From Mycobacterium neglectum (GTDB taxonomy: Bacteria; Actinomycetota; Actinomycetes; Mycobacteriales; Mycobacteriaceae): a stretch of 64,000 nt of DNA. The notes below the pieces were generated by a model. The model made no database searches, was not told the DNA's origin, and was given only the letters and a program-made list of their open reading frames with translations. Made by a program: the position numbers and the translations under genes. Each line of letters opens with the position of its first letter. Positions within the stretch are counted from its first letter, which is position 1. Shown here one piece after another: positions 44,591-53,815 of the stretch. The DNA is taken from positions 124,001 to 188,000 of the forward strand of contig NZ_NVQE01000005.1 in NCBI RefSeq assembly GCF_002591975.1, read 5' to 3'.

Positions 44591-45499
44591 ATGACCAAGT
44601 GGACAACCGCGCAGATCCCCGACCAGACCGGCCGCGTCGCGGTGATCACCGGCGCCAACACCGGCCTGGGATACGAGACCGCCGCTGCCCTCGCAGCCAA
44701 AGGTGCGCACGTCGTGCTCGCGGTACGCAACCTCGAGAAGGGCAAGGACGCGGCACGGCGCATCGAGCAGGCACACGCCGGGGCACAAGTCGAACTGCAG
44801 GAACTCGATCTGACGTCACTGGAATCCGTTCGCGCCGCCGCCGAACAACTGAAGTCCAATCACGAGACCATCGACCTGTTGATCAACAACGCAGGCGTGA
44901 TGTTCACACCGAGGGCCAAGACCAAGGATGGCTTCGAATTACAGTTCGGGACAAACCATCTGGGCCACTTCGCCCTCACTGGTCTGTTGCTGGACCGGGT
45001 GCTCGCGGCGCCGGGCTCACGGGTGGTGACCGTCAGCAGCACGGGTCACCGCATGATCGACGCCATCCGCTTCGACGATCTGCAATGGGAGCGCGAGTAC
45101 AACCGGTTCCGCGCATACGCGCAGTCCAAGCTCGCCAACCTGTTGTTCACCTACGAATTGCAGCGCCGGTTGCAGGGAACCGACACGATCGCCGCAGCGG
45201 CACATCCCGGCGGGTCGAACACCGAGTTGATGCGCAATCTGCCGCGCTTTGTGCAACCGTTGGCAACACTGGCCCGGCCCCTCTTCCAGGGTGCCGACAT
45301 GGGTGCGCTGCCGACGCTGCGGGCGGCAACCGATCCGAATGTCCTCGGCGGGCAGTACTTCGGCCCCGACGGTTTCGCCGAACAGCGGGGCTACGCCACA
45401 CTTGTGTCGTCCAATCGCGCCTCGCACGATGTCGACGCCCAGAAACGGCTCTGGACCGTGTCAGAGGAACTGACGAAGGTCGTGTACCCGATCGGCTAG
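44591..45499 (+). CDS. SDR oxidoreductase, retinol-dehydrogenase-like (second of tandem pair)
   Basis: 302 aa from the ATG at 44591 after AAGGAGA. Shares almost every block of its upstream neighbour ('IPDQTGRVAVITGANTGLG', 'GTNHLGHFALTGLLLDRVL', 'YAQSKLANLLFTYELQRRL'), so the pair is a tandem duplication. Same operon under the TetR-controlled promoter. Its stop overlaps the convergent PE-PPE gene by 4 bases. Confidence 0.9.
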   Translation: MTKWTTAQIPDQTGRVAVITGANTGLGYETAAALAAKGAHVVLAVRNLEKGKDAARRIEQAHAGAQVELQELDLTSLESVRAAAEQLKSNHETIDLLINNAGVMFTPRAKTKDGFELQFGTNHLGHFALTGLLLDRVLAAPGSRVVTVSSTGHRMIDAIRFDDLQWEREYNRFRAYAQSKLANLLFTYELQRRLQGTDTIAAAAHPGGSNTELMRNLPRFVQPLATLARPLFQGADMGALPTLRAATDPNVLGGQYFGPDGFAEQRGYATLVSSNRASHDVDAQKRLWTVSEELTKVVYPIG

Positions 45500-46554
45500 C
45501 CGCCGTCCGGCTCACCCGCCTGCTCATCGCCCTTCGGCTGCTGCGCGTCCGGATCGCTTTCGTCGAGGCGGTCATCCTTTTCGGCCCGAGCCCGTTGTCG
45601 GTGGTTCACATCCAGCTCCTCAGCGTCCTCCCGCCCCCGGAGGTCGGGCACATCCTGGACGTTTCGGCGGAGCCTGCCCTCGGAGAGAAATGGGCGAGAA
45701 TCACCAAATTTGTCGTGACGACGGTATCCGGCATCAACGATAGGACGAAGAACGTCGTCGGCCTTGTCCACGACCTTGCCGGGGACGCCCAGATAGCGAA
45801 ACGTCTGTGTCAGTGGGAGATTCGCCGTCGGAACGAGATGAGTGGTGACAGTGCCGTTGCGCGAGTTCGTCTCGACCGTGGTGTTCTCGGGCGGCACGTC
45901 TAATGGATCGGCGGCCGAAATCGTCGGGCCGTGAACGTAAGCCGTGCCCAGCGCGGCGTTGGCGAGTGACACCAGGTTCCACGGCCGATCGGGTGGATCC
46001 GACCAGCCATCGTATTCACCGATCACGATCGTGGTGTCGTAGGGAGACTCTGGAATGCGGCTGACCCGGTAATTCAAGATCGGGATGAACGTGCCCTCGC
46101 TGAAGTATTCGGCAATGCCGGCCTCCGGCGAGGCGATCAAGACGAACCTGATGTCGTCTGTCGAGGGAGCGTCAGGGCTATTGGCGAGCTCCGCGGCGAG
46201 CCTGGCCGCGACCATGCTTCCCATGGACTCTCCGATGACGACCACTTCGCCGTCGGTGTCGCGAACGGCGACACCCGCTCGTTCGACCCCGTCCAGGATG
46301 GCGCGGTCCGCGGCAAGAGCATTCTGCGAGTAGTCGACCACTTGCGGGTCATCGTCGTCGTGGAATTCGATGCCGATAACCGGATACGTCGGAAGAAGGA
46401 TCGGATACAGCGGATTGATGCGCTTGAAGACCGTTGCACCGGGGATCAACACCGCTTCGTCGGCGGCGCTCACCGCAGTTGCTGTCGTTGCGGTCCCCAG
46501 CACCAAAGACGTAGCTGCGATCGCGGGTACTAGCCGCTTGTGCCATGTGGGCAT
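45496..46554 (-). CDS. Secreted PE-PPE-domain alpha/beta hydrolase
   Basis: 352 aa from the ATG at 46554 (other in-frame starts exist upstream). Signal peptide: basic 'WHKR', hydrophobic core, cleavage likely after 'AVSA' near residue 30. The PE-PPE domain has the serine-esterase elbow GESMGS, and 'SPEAGIAEYFSEGTFIPILNY' follows. There is no PE or PPE N-terminal module, as in the free-standing versions of fast growers. The last 60 residues are highly charged (Asp, Glu, Arg, Gln) and look disordered. Probably a secreted or wall-linked esterase/lipase. Confidence 0.85.
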   Translation of the reverse strand: MPTWHKRLVPAIAATSLVLGTATTATAVSAADEAVLIPGATVFKRINPLYPILLPTYPVIGIEFHDDDDPQVVDYSQNALAADRAILDGVERAGVAVRDTDGEVVVIGESMGSMVAARLAAELANSPDAPSTDDIRFVLIASPEAGIAEYFSEGTFIPILNYRVSRIPESPYDTTIVIGEYDGWSDPPDRPWNLVSLANAALGTAYVHGPTISAADPLDVPPENTTVETNSRNGTVTTHLVPTANLPLTQTFRYLGVPGKVVDKADDVLRPIVDAGYRRHDKFGDSRPFLSEGRLRRNVQDVPDLRGREDAEELDVNHRQRARAEKDDRLDESDPDAQQPKGDEQAGEPDGG

Positions 46555-46665
46555 GAGCGATGCTAGCAGCTCCGCGAGTTGCCAAGCGTGCTGCGAAGAA
46601 GTAGCCACTAGGCAGACGTCATGGTGCACTCGAGGGTCTTCGCGTGCCCGATAGGCTGACAAGCG

Positions 46666-47175
46666 ATGTCACTCTGGGATCCCCGAAACGTCCCCCCGTA
46701 TCCGCCGGCGCGCTACACCGGGGACAAGCCGGAGGTCAGTGCGCGCCTGCGGCGGGGTACCAATCCGCCGGATTACGACTCGTTCGGTCTCGTGAAGTAC
46801 CACTATCTGGCCAACCAGCAGTCCACCGACGGCGACTACGGGCTCTACCGCGTCGAGATCGCCCCCAACGGCGGCGGGCCAGGACCGCATTTTCACCGCG
46901 CCATGTCCGAAGCATTCTTCGTGATCTCCGGGACGGTTAAGCTCTACGACGGCAACGACTGGATCGACGGGCATCCGAACGACTTTCTCTACGTACCGCC
47001 CGGCGGCATCCACGGCTTCCGCAATGAGGCCGACGCCCCTGTCTCGCTTTTGATGCTGTTTGCTCCCGGTGCGCCCCGCGAGGCCTACTTCGAAGGCTTC
47101 GCCCAACTGGCCGAGCTGTCCGATGAGGAGCGCGCCGTGTGGTTCATCAAGAACGACAATTTCTTCCTGGAGTGA
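46666..47175 (+). CDS. Cupin-domain protein
   Basis: 169 aa. One cupin barrel: 'GGGPGPHFHRAMSEAFFVISG' (HxH...E) provides the first metal motif and 'PGGIHGFRNEAD' the second His. Similar to quercetinase-like or small regulatory cupins; substrate unknown. Divergent from the PE-PPE hydrolase gene with a gap of about 110 bases. Confidence 0.88.
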   Translation: MSLWDPRNVPPYPPARYTGDKPEVSARLRRGTNPPDYDSFGLVKYHYLANQQSTDGDYGLYRVEIAPNGGGPGPHFHRAMSEAFFVISGTVKLYDGNDWIDGHPNDFLYVPPGGIHGFRNEADAPVSLLMLFAPGAPREAYFEGFAQLAELSDEERAVWFIKNDNFFLE

Positions 47176-47268
47176 CACGCGATCGCCGACACGCCGAAAC
47201 GTGCGCAGTCGTAATCCGTTGCGCTAGGCTCGTTCCGATCGCGTTCCGATCACAAAAAGGAGCTTTGG

Positions 47269-48954
47269 GTGCGGGCTTATGCAGCGCCCGACACCCAGGC
47301 TTTGCGGGGCTGGCAGCGTCGGGCATTGGTACGGTATCTGACCGCTGCACCGCGCGATTTTCTTGCGGTCGCCACTCCCGGATCGGGCAAGACGGCGTTT
47401 GCCCTGCGGGTCGCCGGAGAGCTGTTGTCCGAGGGCGTCGTCGACCGGATCACCGTCGTCGTCCCGACCGAACATCTCAAGATCCAGTGGGCCGTTGCGG
47501 CCGCAGGCGTCGGTATCGCGCTCGATCCGAAGTTCTCCAACTCCTCAGCGCAGACCTCCTCGGAGTATCACGGCGTCGTCGTCACCTACGCCCAAGTGGC
47601 CAAGCACCCGTCACGCCATCGGGTGCGAACCGAGAACCACCGCACGCTCGTCGTCTTCGACGAGATCCACCACGGCGGCGACGCGAAGAGTTGGGGTGAG
47701 GCGATCCGCGAGGCGTTCGGCGATGCCACGCGCCGCCTGTCACTGACCGGCACGCCGTTCCGCAGCGACGACAGTCCGATCCCCTTCATCACCTACGAAC
47801 GCGGCGCCGACGGCCTGATGCGCTCGCAGGCCGACCACACCTACGGCTACAGCGACGCGTTGGCTGACGGCGTGGTCCGGCCGGTGGTGTTCATGGCCTA
47901 TTCGAGCGAGTCACGGTGGCGCGACAGCGCAGGCGAAGAACACTCAGCGCGCCTCGGCGAGCCACTGAGCGCCGAGCAGACGGCGCGGGCCTGGCGCACC
48001 GCACTGAACCCGGCCGGCGACTGGATGCCCGCTGTGATCGCGGCCGCCGACAAACGGCTACAGCAGAAGCGTCAGCATGTGCCCGACGCCGGCGGCATGA
48101 TCATCGCCTCCGATCAAACCGCGGCGCGTGCGTATGCCGAACTCCTGACCCGGCTAACCGGCGAGATGCCGACCATCGTGCTGTCCGACGACAAGGGCTC
48201 GTCGGATCGGATCAGTCAGTTCTCGGCAGGCACCAGCCGCTGGCTGGTCGCGGTGCGGATGGTCTCCGAGGGCGTGGACGTACCGCGGCTGGCGGTCGGG
48301 GTCTATGCGACGAGCGCGTCGACTCCGTTGTTCTTCGCTCAGGTGATCGGTCGGTTCGTCCGGTCGCGGCGGCCCGGGGAGACGGCCAGCGTGTTCCTGC
48401 CCTCGGTCCCCAATCTGCTGCTGCTCGCCAGCGAGATGGAGGCCCAGCGCAACCACGTGCTCGGCAAGCCAGACCGCGAATCCGATGGCCTCGACGACGA
48501 TCTGCTCGCGGACGCCGCCAAGCAGAAGGACGAGTCCACCGAATTGGACAATGGCTTCGAGATGCTGGGCGCCGACGCCGAGCTTGATCAGGTCATCTTC
48601 GACGGATCCTCATTCGGCACCGCAACGCCTGCGGGCAGCGACGAAGAGGCCGACTATCTCGGTATCCCCGGCCTGCTGGACGCGGGACAGATGCGCGACC
48701 TGTTGCGGCGCAGGCAGGAAGAGCAGCTCACTAAACGCACCGCGTCGGGTGAGGTACCACGCCCGTCGAAACACGGACAGTTGCGCGAACTCCGCCGCGA
48801 ACTCAACGCGCTGGTGTCGATCGCCCATCACCGCACCGGAAAGCCGCACGGGTGGATCCACAACGAGCTGCGCAGGATCTGCGGTGGCCCACCGATCGCG
48901 GCGGCGACGACGGACCACCTGCTCGCACGCATCGAAGCGGTGCGCGGTCTGTGA
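47269..48954 (+). CDS. DEAD/DEAH-box helicase (SF2)
   Basis: 561 aa; GTG start after AAAAAGGAG. SF2 motifs: Walker A GSGKT at 38-42, 'VVVPTEHLKIQW' (Ia), DEIH at 131-134, 'LTGTPFR' (III), then the second RecA domain with 'VSEGVDVPRL' (V) and 'QVIGRFVRSRRPGE' (VI). The C-terminal 160 residues are acidic and lack a known domain. Resembles type-III-restriction/RadD-like bacterial helicases. An 11-base near-direct repeat (CGTTCCGATC twice, 47231-47251) precedes the gene. Confidence 0.9.
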   Translation: MRAYAAPDTQALRGWQRRALVRYLTAAPRDFLAVATPGSGKTAFALRVAGELLSEGVVDRITVVVPTEHLKIQWAVAAAGVGIALDPKFSNSSAQTSSEYHGVVVTYAQVAKHPSRHRVRTENHRTLVVFDEIHHGGDAKSWGEAIREAFGDATRRLSLTGTPFRSDDSPIPFITYERGADGLMRSQADHTYGYSDALADGVVRPVVFMAYSSESRWRDSAGEEHSARLGEPLSAEQTARAWRTALNPAGDWMPAVIAAADKRLQQKRQHVPDAGGMIIASDQTAARAYAELLTRLTGEMPTIVLSDDKGSSDRISQFSAGTSRWLVAVRMVSEGVDVPRLAVGVYATSASTPLFFAQVIGRFVRSRRPGETASVFLPSVPNLLLLASEMEAQRNHVLGKPDRESDGLDDDLLADAAKQKDESTELDNGFEMLGADAELDQVIFDGSSFGTATPAGSDEEADYLGIPGLLDAGQMRDLLRRRQEEQLTKRTASGEVPRPSKHGQLRELRRELNALVSIAHHRTGKPHGWIHNELRRICGGPPIAAATTDHLLARIEAVRGL

Positions 48955-48968
48955 CCGCGTTCGACGAC

Positions 48969-50111
48969 CTACTTGGGTGCAAGCTCGAAGCGAAACTCGG
49001 TGTCGCCGATGCGCACGTGGGATCCGTCGGCGATCGGGGCGCTTCCACGAATTCGATTGTGGTCCAGCTCGACTCCGTTGGCAGACCGCGCATCGATGAG
49101 CACAAAACTGGTGCCGGTGTCGATGATCACCGCGTGGTGGCGACTGACCCGCTGATCGGTCAAGACGATGTCGTTGTCAGATCGTCGCCCGATTCTCGTG
49201 GCCACGCCCTTCACCGGATAGCACTCACCGGAGGCCGCCCGCAGCTGCGCGCGCGCCTCGCCGGTGTTGATCGCGGTGCGGTTCGCCAGGCTGATGAAGG
49301 TGCGTGCCAGGGTGGTCTCGGCAGGCGAATCGGCCTCCATCGGCTCCTGGCGCAGGATCCGTTCGTGTAGGTCCCGCAGCGACGGGCTCGGGTCGATACC
49401 GAGCTCGTCGGCCAGAATCGTCTTCAGCCGCTGATACGCATCAAGGGCATCCGACTGTCGCGCCGAGACGTAGTAGGCGATCATCAGCTGCTCCCAGGCC
49501 GGTTCCCGGAACGGGTGTTCGGAGACGAGCCGTTCGAGCTCGCCGGTGATCCGCTTGGCGCGTCCGCACGCGATCTCGGATTCGGCGAGCGCGATGTGGG
49601 TTGCGATCTTTTCGTCGGCCATCGCCGTGGCGAAGACCGCGACGAAGTCGAAACCGCGAAGGTCGTCGAGCACCTCACCACGCCACTGGGCGAGGGCGGC
49701 CGAATAGTGTCTGCTCGCCTCGTCGAACCGGCCCGCCGTTGCGGCCTTGACCCCCTCATTCCGCGCGCGGGTGAACCGCCCGAGGTCCACATCCAACTCG
49801 CCGATGTTCAGCCGGTACCCCGGCGACACCTTCTCGAGCATGGCCCTGCCGTCGAAACCGACAGAGCCGAGTAGCCGGCGCAGATTGGACACATAGGCGT
49901 GCAGACTCGCGCGGGCTTCCGACGGCGCATCCTCACCCCATACGGCGTTGATGAGGGAGTCGGCCGCCACCGGCCTGTTGCGGTTCATCACCAGCGACGC
50001 CATCACGGCCCGCTGCTTGGGCGTGCCGATCGGCACGTCGATGCCGTCGACCGACAACAGCAACGGCCCGAGTAGACCAAAGACAGGGCCCCTCTGCGGC
50101 ATCGGCTGCAC
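48969..50111 (-). CDS. embR: EmbR-like transcriptional regulator (BTAD plus FHA)
   Basis: 380 aa, close to M. tuberculosis EmbR (388). Three domains: OmpR-like winged helix about 10-100 ('GTPKQRAVMASLVMNRNRPV'), bacterial transcriptional activator domain about 105-255 ('DLGRFTRARNEGVKAATAGR' at its start), and FHA about 290-375 ('ATRIGRRSDNDIVLTDQRVS', 'RSANGVEL'). In M. tuberculosis phosphorylation by PknH lets EmbR activate embCAB arabinosyltransferase genes; no kinase is encoded next to it here. Confidence 0.88.
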   Translation of the reverse strand: MQPMPQRGPVFGLLGPLLLSVDGIDVPIGTPKQRAVMASLVMNRNRPVAADSLINAVWGEDAPSEARASLHAYVSNLRRLLGSVGFDGRAMLEKVSPGYRLNIGELDVDLGRFTRARNEGVKAATAGRFDEASRHYSAALAQWRGEVLDDLRGFDFVAVFATAMADEKIATHIALAESEIACGRAKRITGELERLVSEHPFREPAWEQLMIAYYVSARQSDALDAYQRLKTILADELGIDPSPSLRDLHERILRQEPMEADSPAETTLARTFISLANRTAINTGEARAQLRAASGECYPVKGVATRIGRRSDNDIVLTDQRVSRHHAVIIDTGTSFVLIDARSANGVELDHNRIRGSAPIADGSHVRIGDTEFRFELAPK

Positions 50112-50210
50112 TACCCCTTCGCGAGAAGTGACGTCAGCTCACGATACGGCGCTGGGCCAGTCCAGCCAGTCATATCGATTCAGACCGTCGCCGGCCGCCG
50201 AGCTCACCGC

Positions 50211-50495
50211 TCAGAACAATCCACATCCCGCGACACCGCACAAAAAGGATGTGGTCAGGAGAAACGGCCAGGCAAACACCATCACCACCAGCGCCGCAAT
50301 GTCGGAGAAAATCGGAAAGGCACCGGTGAGGGATTGCTGAAGCCGGCTCATCAGCTCGATGTGAAAAATTGTGTAGCCGACGCCGATCACGGTGTATACC
50401 AACGCGATCCACAACCCAAGCTCCAGGAACGTGTTGATGCCACGTTGCAACAGGATCCGCTCGACCCGACCCCACATCCCCGGCGCGGACATCAT
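50211..50495 (-). CDS. Small membrane protein
   Basis: 94 aa starting ATG-ATG at 50495, overlapping the HAD gene's TAA (TAATG). Two hydrophobic spans, near 27-45 and 62-85, and a Cys-containing Gly-rich end ('GVAGCGLF'). No recognisable family. Coupled translation ties it to the HAD phosphatase; 99 bases separate its stop from the embR start downstream. Confidence 0.7.
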   Translation of the reverse strand: MMSAPGMWGRVERILLQRGINTFLELGLWIALVYTVIGVGYTIFHIELMSRLQQSLTGAFPIFSDIAALVVMVFAWPFLLTTSFLCGVAGCGLF

Positions 50496-51310
50496 TACAG
50501 CCCCAGCAACCGCGGCAGGTCGGCAACCGAGTCGATGACGTGGTTGGGCTGCATCGCGAACTCGTCGGCAGCCCACCGATCCAGCGTGTCCTGGCGAAAC
50601 TTGCCGGTGCGCACCAGCACTCCGGACATGCCCACCACCTGTGCGGGCAGCACGTCGTTGTTGAGGTCGTCGCCGATCATGTACATCTCGTCCGGGTCGA
50701 CGCCGAGGCGGCTTGCGGCGGCGAGGAATCCCTCGGGCGCGGGCTTGCCGACGGCGGTGGCCTTACGTCCCGAAGTCTGCTCCATACCGATCAGGTACAT
50801 GCCGGAATCCACGCGCAAACCGTCGGTCGTGGTCCACGCCGTGCTGCGGTGCATCGCCACCACCGGGACCCCCTGCGCCATCCAGTCGTAGACCCACGAC
50901 AGTGTCAGATGGCTGTACTCCGGTCCCGCCCCGCCGAGCAACACCACGTCGGGGGTTTCCGGCGCCGCGGGTCCACTGAACTCGCTGGAGTACACGATGT
51001 CGATGCCGGGCATGTCCTCGGCGATCTGGCCGCTGTTGACCAGGAAGCACCGCGCGTCGGGATAGTTGTGACGGACATAGTCCGCGGTCAGCACGGCCGC
51101 CGTGATCACCTCGTCGGCCCGCACAGCCATCCCGGCATCGGTGAGCAACTCGGCGATCTGCACGCGGGTCTTGGTGGTCGTGTTGGTCAGGTACGAACAG
51201 GCGATCTGATGATCTGCCAAGGTCCGCAACGTTTCGGCGGCACCGACAATCGGCGTCCATGAGGTCACCAGGACGCCATCGATGTCGAACAACACACCAC
51301 CGATTGCCAT
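50495..51310 (-). CDS. HAD-superfamily class IIA phosphatase (NagD-like)
   Basis: 271 aa. Catalytic Asp9 and Asp11 in 'FDIDGVL', 'LTNTTTK' as motif II, 'VGKPAPEGF' with the motif III Lys, and 'MIGDDLNNDV' as motif IV. The C2a cap between them marks the NagD/PNPase subgroup, which hydrolyses sugar or nucleotide phosphates. Cytosolic. Confidence 0.92.
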   Translation of the reverse strand: MAIGGVLFDIDGVLVTSWTPIVGAAETLRTLADHQIACSYLTNTTTKTRVQIAELLTDAGMAVRADEVITAAVLTADYVRHNYPDARCFLVNSGQIAEDMPGIDIVYSSEFSGPAAPETPDVVLLGGAGPEYSHLTLSWVYDWMAQGVPVVAMHRSTAWTTTDGLRVDSGMYLIGMEQTSGRKATAVGKPAPEGFLAAASRLGVDPDEMYMIGDDLNNDVLPAQVVGMSGVLVRTGKFRQDTLDRWAADEFAMQPNHVIDSVADLPRLLGL

Positions 51311-51352
51311 GGCGACGACAGTAAACGGCAGATGAATCGGTGCAACTCGGGG

Positions 51353-52813
51353 CTAGGGTAAGTCAGCGGCCCATTTGCTGCCCGCGACCCAAGGTGACGC
51401 CTGTGCCGCGATGGTCCATGCGATGTCCGCGGGTACATCGATCACCTGGTAGTGCTTGACGCCCGCCGCGGTGGCGGCGATCAGCGTGGCCACCCCGGCG
51501 CGTCGTTGCATCAGGGTCTGACGCACCGTCCATCCGATGATGCCGGGCGCCGCGACGCAGTCACGTCTGCGCTGCAGGCTCCCTGTCCGCGCGACCAGCC
51601 ACCCGCCGCCCACCCGGTGCCCGAGTGACCGCGACCGGTCGAACGCAAGCAGCGCACAGCAGACGGTGAGCAGCGTCCACGCCACCCACGCCCATGTCGG
51701 CACCGCCGCGATGAGCAGCACCACCGCTGCGACCGCGGGAAGTGCAAGCGCACGAGTCCAACGCCTGCGCGTCGCGGCCGGCCCGTGACGGCGCAGCTCT
51801 CCACTGACCGCATCGGGTCGTGCGATCAAATCAGTGAGCACCGTCTCCGCTGTCGCCTTCGGGCACGGCGGCAACAACATCGACGCTTCGCCTGCGCCTT
51901 CGACGCCCGTCATCACCGCGTCCAATCGCGCACCACCGAACAGCCTGACCAGCAACGGCTCTCGCAATGTTCCGCCGCGCAGCCTGCGCATATCGAACGT
52001 GTGCTCCCGCACCCGCAGCAGACCATGCTTCAGGTGTAGGACGTCGGCATCGCGCCGCAAATCGAGATTCGCATAGCTCAGCAGAGACTGCAGTACCGAA
52101 AGGACCACCGACGCGAGGAGCACCACAGCCGTCGCGGCGGCGACGGTGACCGCCACGCCCAGTCGGTCGGCGACGGCCGCGCCAGACTGCTCGATCCGCG
52201 AATCCTGCAGGGCCGCACCGGCTCCCACCTGATATGCCAGACCGATGGCTGCGGCGATCATCGCGAGACCGGTAAAGCTCAGCGGGCTGTATCGCAGCCA
52301 GGACGGCTGCCAATGGGCGAGCAGCCGCCCCGTCGTGTCAGCCTGCTCGACGTCGGTTGCCAATGACTCTGCCAGCAGAACAGCGCGCAGCCGCGGCGCT
52401 TCGTCGGCCTGGACCGCGTCGAGCGCGAACGCTGCGTCCCCTCTGGCTTCCTGACCGGTGCTCACCCGCACCACCGTCAATCCGAGTAGCCGATGCAGCA
52501 GTCGCGCATCAGTCGATACCGATCGAATTCTATTGCGCGGCAATGAAAGAACCGTTCGCTGCAGTATACCCTTCCGCAGCTGCACCTCGCCGGTGCCGAT
52601 TCGGTAACTGGTGGTGAACCAGCGCGCGAGGCCGATACCCACCGTGATCACGAGGACCGCGACGGCGTACATCGGATTGCCGGTGGCCGACCCCAGCACG
52701 ACCGTCCCGACGAGAACCGGGATCTGCCTGAGCACCTCGTGTACGGGGTGCACCAACAACATGCGAGCGCTCAGTCGGCTCCACTCGCGCTCGACTTCGG
52801 TGGGGGCGCTCAC
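51353..52813 (-). CDS. Bacterial PH-domain (DUF304) membrane protein, large (YdbT-like)
   Basis: 486 aa. Repeats of the bPH2/DUF304 motif: 'YRIGTGEVQLRKGILQRTVLSLPRNRIRSV' area (start near residue 67), a second at 'VLHLKHGLLRVREHTFDMRRLRG' (near 270) and a weaker third ('GWLVARTGSLQRRRDCV'). Each is preceded by pairs of membrane spans. Organised with a small DUF304 gene upstream by a 4-base overlap, as in the B. subtilis ydbS-ydbT pair. Biochemical role unknown. Confidence 0.85.
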   Translation of the reverse strand: MSAPTEVEREWSRLSARMLLVHPVHEVLRQIPVLVGTVVLGSATGNPMYAVAVLVITVGIGLARWFTTSYRIGTGEVQLRKGILQRTVLSLPRNRIRSVSTDARLLHRLLGLTVVRVSTGQEARGDAAFALDAVQADEAPRLRAVLLAESLATDVEQADTTGRLLAHWQPSWLRYSPLSFTGLAMIAAAIGLAYQVGAGAALQDSRIEQSGAAVADRLGVAVTVAAATAVVLLASVVLSVLQSLLSYANLDLRRDADVLHLKHGLLRVREHTFDMRRLRGGTLREPLLVRLFGGARLDAVMTGVEGAGEASMLLPPCPKATAETVLTDLIARPDAVSGELRRHGPAATRRRWTRALALPAVAAVVLLIAAVPTWAWVAWTLLTVCCALLAFDRSRSLGHRVGGGWLVARTGSLQRRRDCVAAPGIIGWTVRQTLMQRRAGVATLIAATAAGVKHYQVIDVPADIAWTIAAQASPWVAGSKWAADLP

Positions 52814-53292
52814 GTCGCGTCCTCGCCCCCGATCGCCGCGATGTCGGTGAGTCGGGCGACGACGCGATCGGCGACCTCGGAGTCCAGTGCGACGATGCGC
52901 ACGGCACCCGCTGAGGACGCCGTGGTCACGGTGACGTTGGCGAGGCCGAACAGGCGATCAAGAGGTCCGCGTTCGGTGTCGACGGTCTGTACCCGGGATA
53001 TCGGGGCGATACGGCGTTCCTGCACAAGCCATCCCGAGCGGGTGTACACCGCGTCGGGACTGACGTCCCACCGGTGGACGCGAAACCGCCACAACGGAAC
53101 GATCACGACGAACACAAGGACCCCGACCGCGGTGGCTGCCGCCGCAACCGCATGCAGCCACCAGATACGGTGGTCGATGACGAACCACACGAGCTGGGCC
53201 AGCGCCAGTACGGCCCACGGAATCAACGCTGAAAGCGCCCAGACCAGGGGCGCCTTGCGGCTCGGCGGATTCGCGGGGTCGTGAAGATTCAC
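52810..53292 (-). CDS. Bacterial PH-domain (DUF304) membrane protein, small (YdbS-like)
   Basis: 160 aa from the GTG at 53292 that overlaps the preceding stop (GTGA); the GTG at 53313 would add 7 residues. Two spans near 15-35 and 45-68, then one bPH2 domain: 'VYTRSGWLVQERRIAPISRVQTVDTERG' begins near residue 80. The pair with the large gene is conserved in Gram-positive bacteria. Confidence 0.82.
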   Translation of the reverse strand: MNLHDPANPPSRKAPLVWALSALIPWAVLALAQLVWFVIDHRIWWLHAVAAAATAVGVLVFVVIVPLWRFRVHRWDVSPDAVYTRSGWLVQERRIAPISRVQTVDTERGPLDRLFGLANVTVTTASSAGAVRIVALDSEVADRVVARLTDIAAIGGEDAT

Positions 53293-53762
53293 GACTTCTC
53301 GAGACTCAGGCACTGACGCACCCCGAACAGTCGCAGTGTCCGCATCGTCCGCACCGGAATCAGGTCGGCCACATCGGCGGTCGCGACGACGACGGGACTT
53401 CGGACCTCGATTCGCTCTCCACCGGTGATCACAGCCGCGGAGTCGGACGCCAGCACATTGCGCAACCAGTCGGTGCGCGCGCCATAGGGCAGCGCGATCA
53501 GCAGTCTCGTCGTGGTTTCGACCACGTCGACGGGAGTTTGGTACGTGCGCCCGGATCGGCGTCCGACGTGCTCGATGACCGACGTCTGCGTGCCCGCGGT
53601 GCCCGCCGTGCGCATCACCCGCGGGTTGGTCACCGAACGGTTCATCCGCCGCACGGTGTTCACCAAGGGCTCGATCTGCCATCGCATGCCTGCCATCAGG
53701 AGCCCCAACAACACCACGCCGGCACCGACCAGCGTCCCGACGATCACCGCAAGCACTCGCAT
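53289..53762 (-). CDS. Deazaflavin-dependent nitroreductase-family protein (Ddn-like, DUF385)
   Basis: 157 aa. An N-terminal membrane-type helix (1-24) precedes a split-barrel domain with 'VIEHVGRRSGRTYQTPV', the F420-dependent Ddn/Rv3547-family signature. Ends 'LFGVRQCLSLEKS'. Such enzymes use reduced F420 to reduce quinones or nitroaromatics at the membrane. Coupled by GTGA to the PH-domain genes; divergent from the moeA2 operon. Confidence 0.85.
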   Translation of the reverse strand: MRVLAVIVGTLVGAGVVLLGLLMAGMRWQIEPLVNTVRRMNRSVTNPRVMRTAGTAGTQTSVIEHVGRRSGRTYQTPVDVVETTTRLLIALPYGARTDWLRNVLASDSAAVITGGERIEVRSPVVVATADVADLIPVRTMRTLRLFGVRQCLSLEKS

Positions 53763-53815
53763 AGAACGAAAGTAACCGGCGGCGCAAGGCAGGAGGGCCT
53801 GAGTATGTTGATCGG

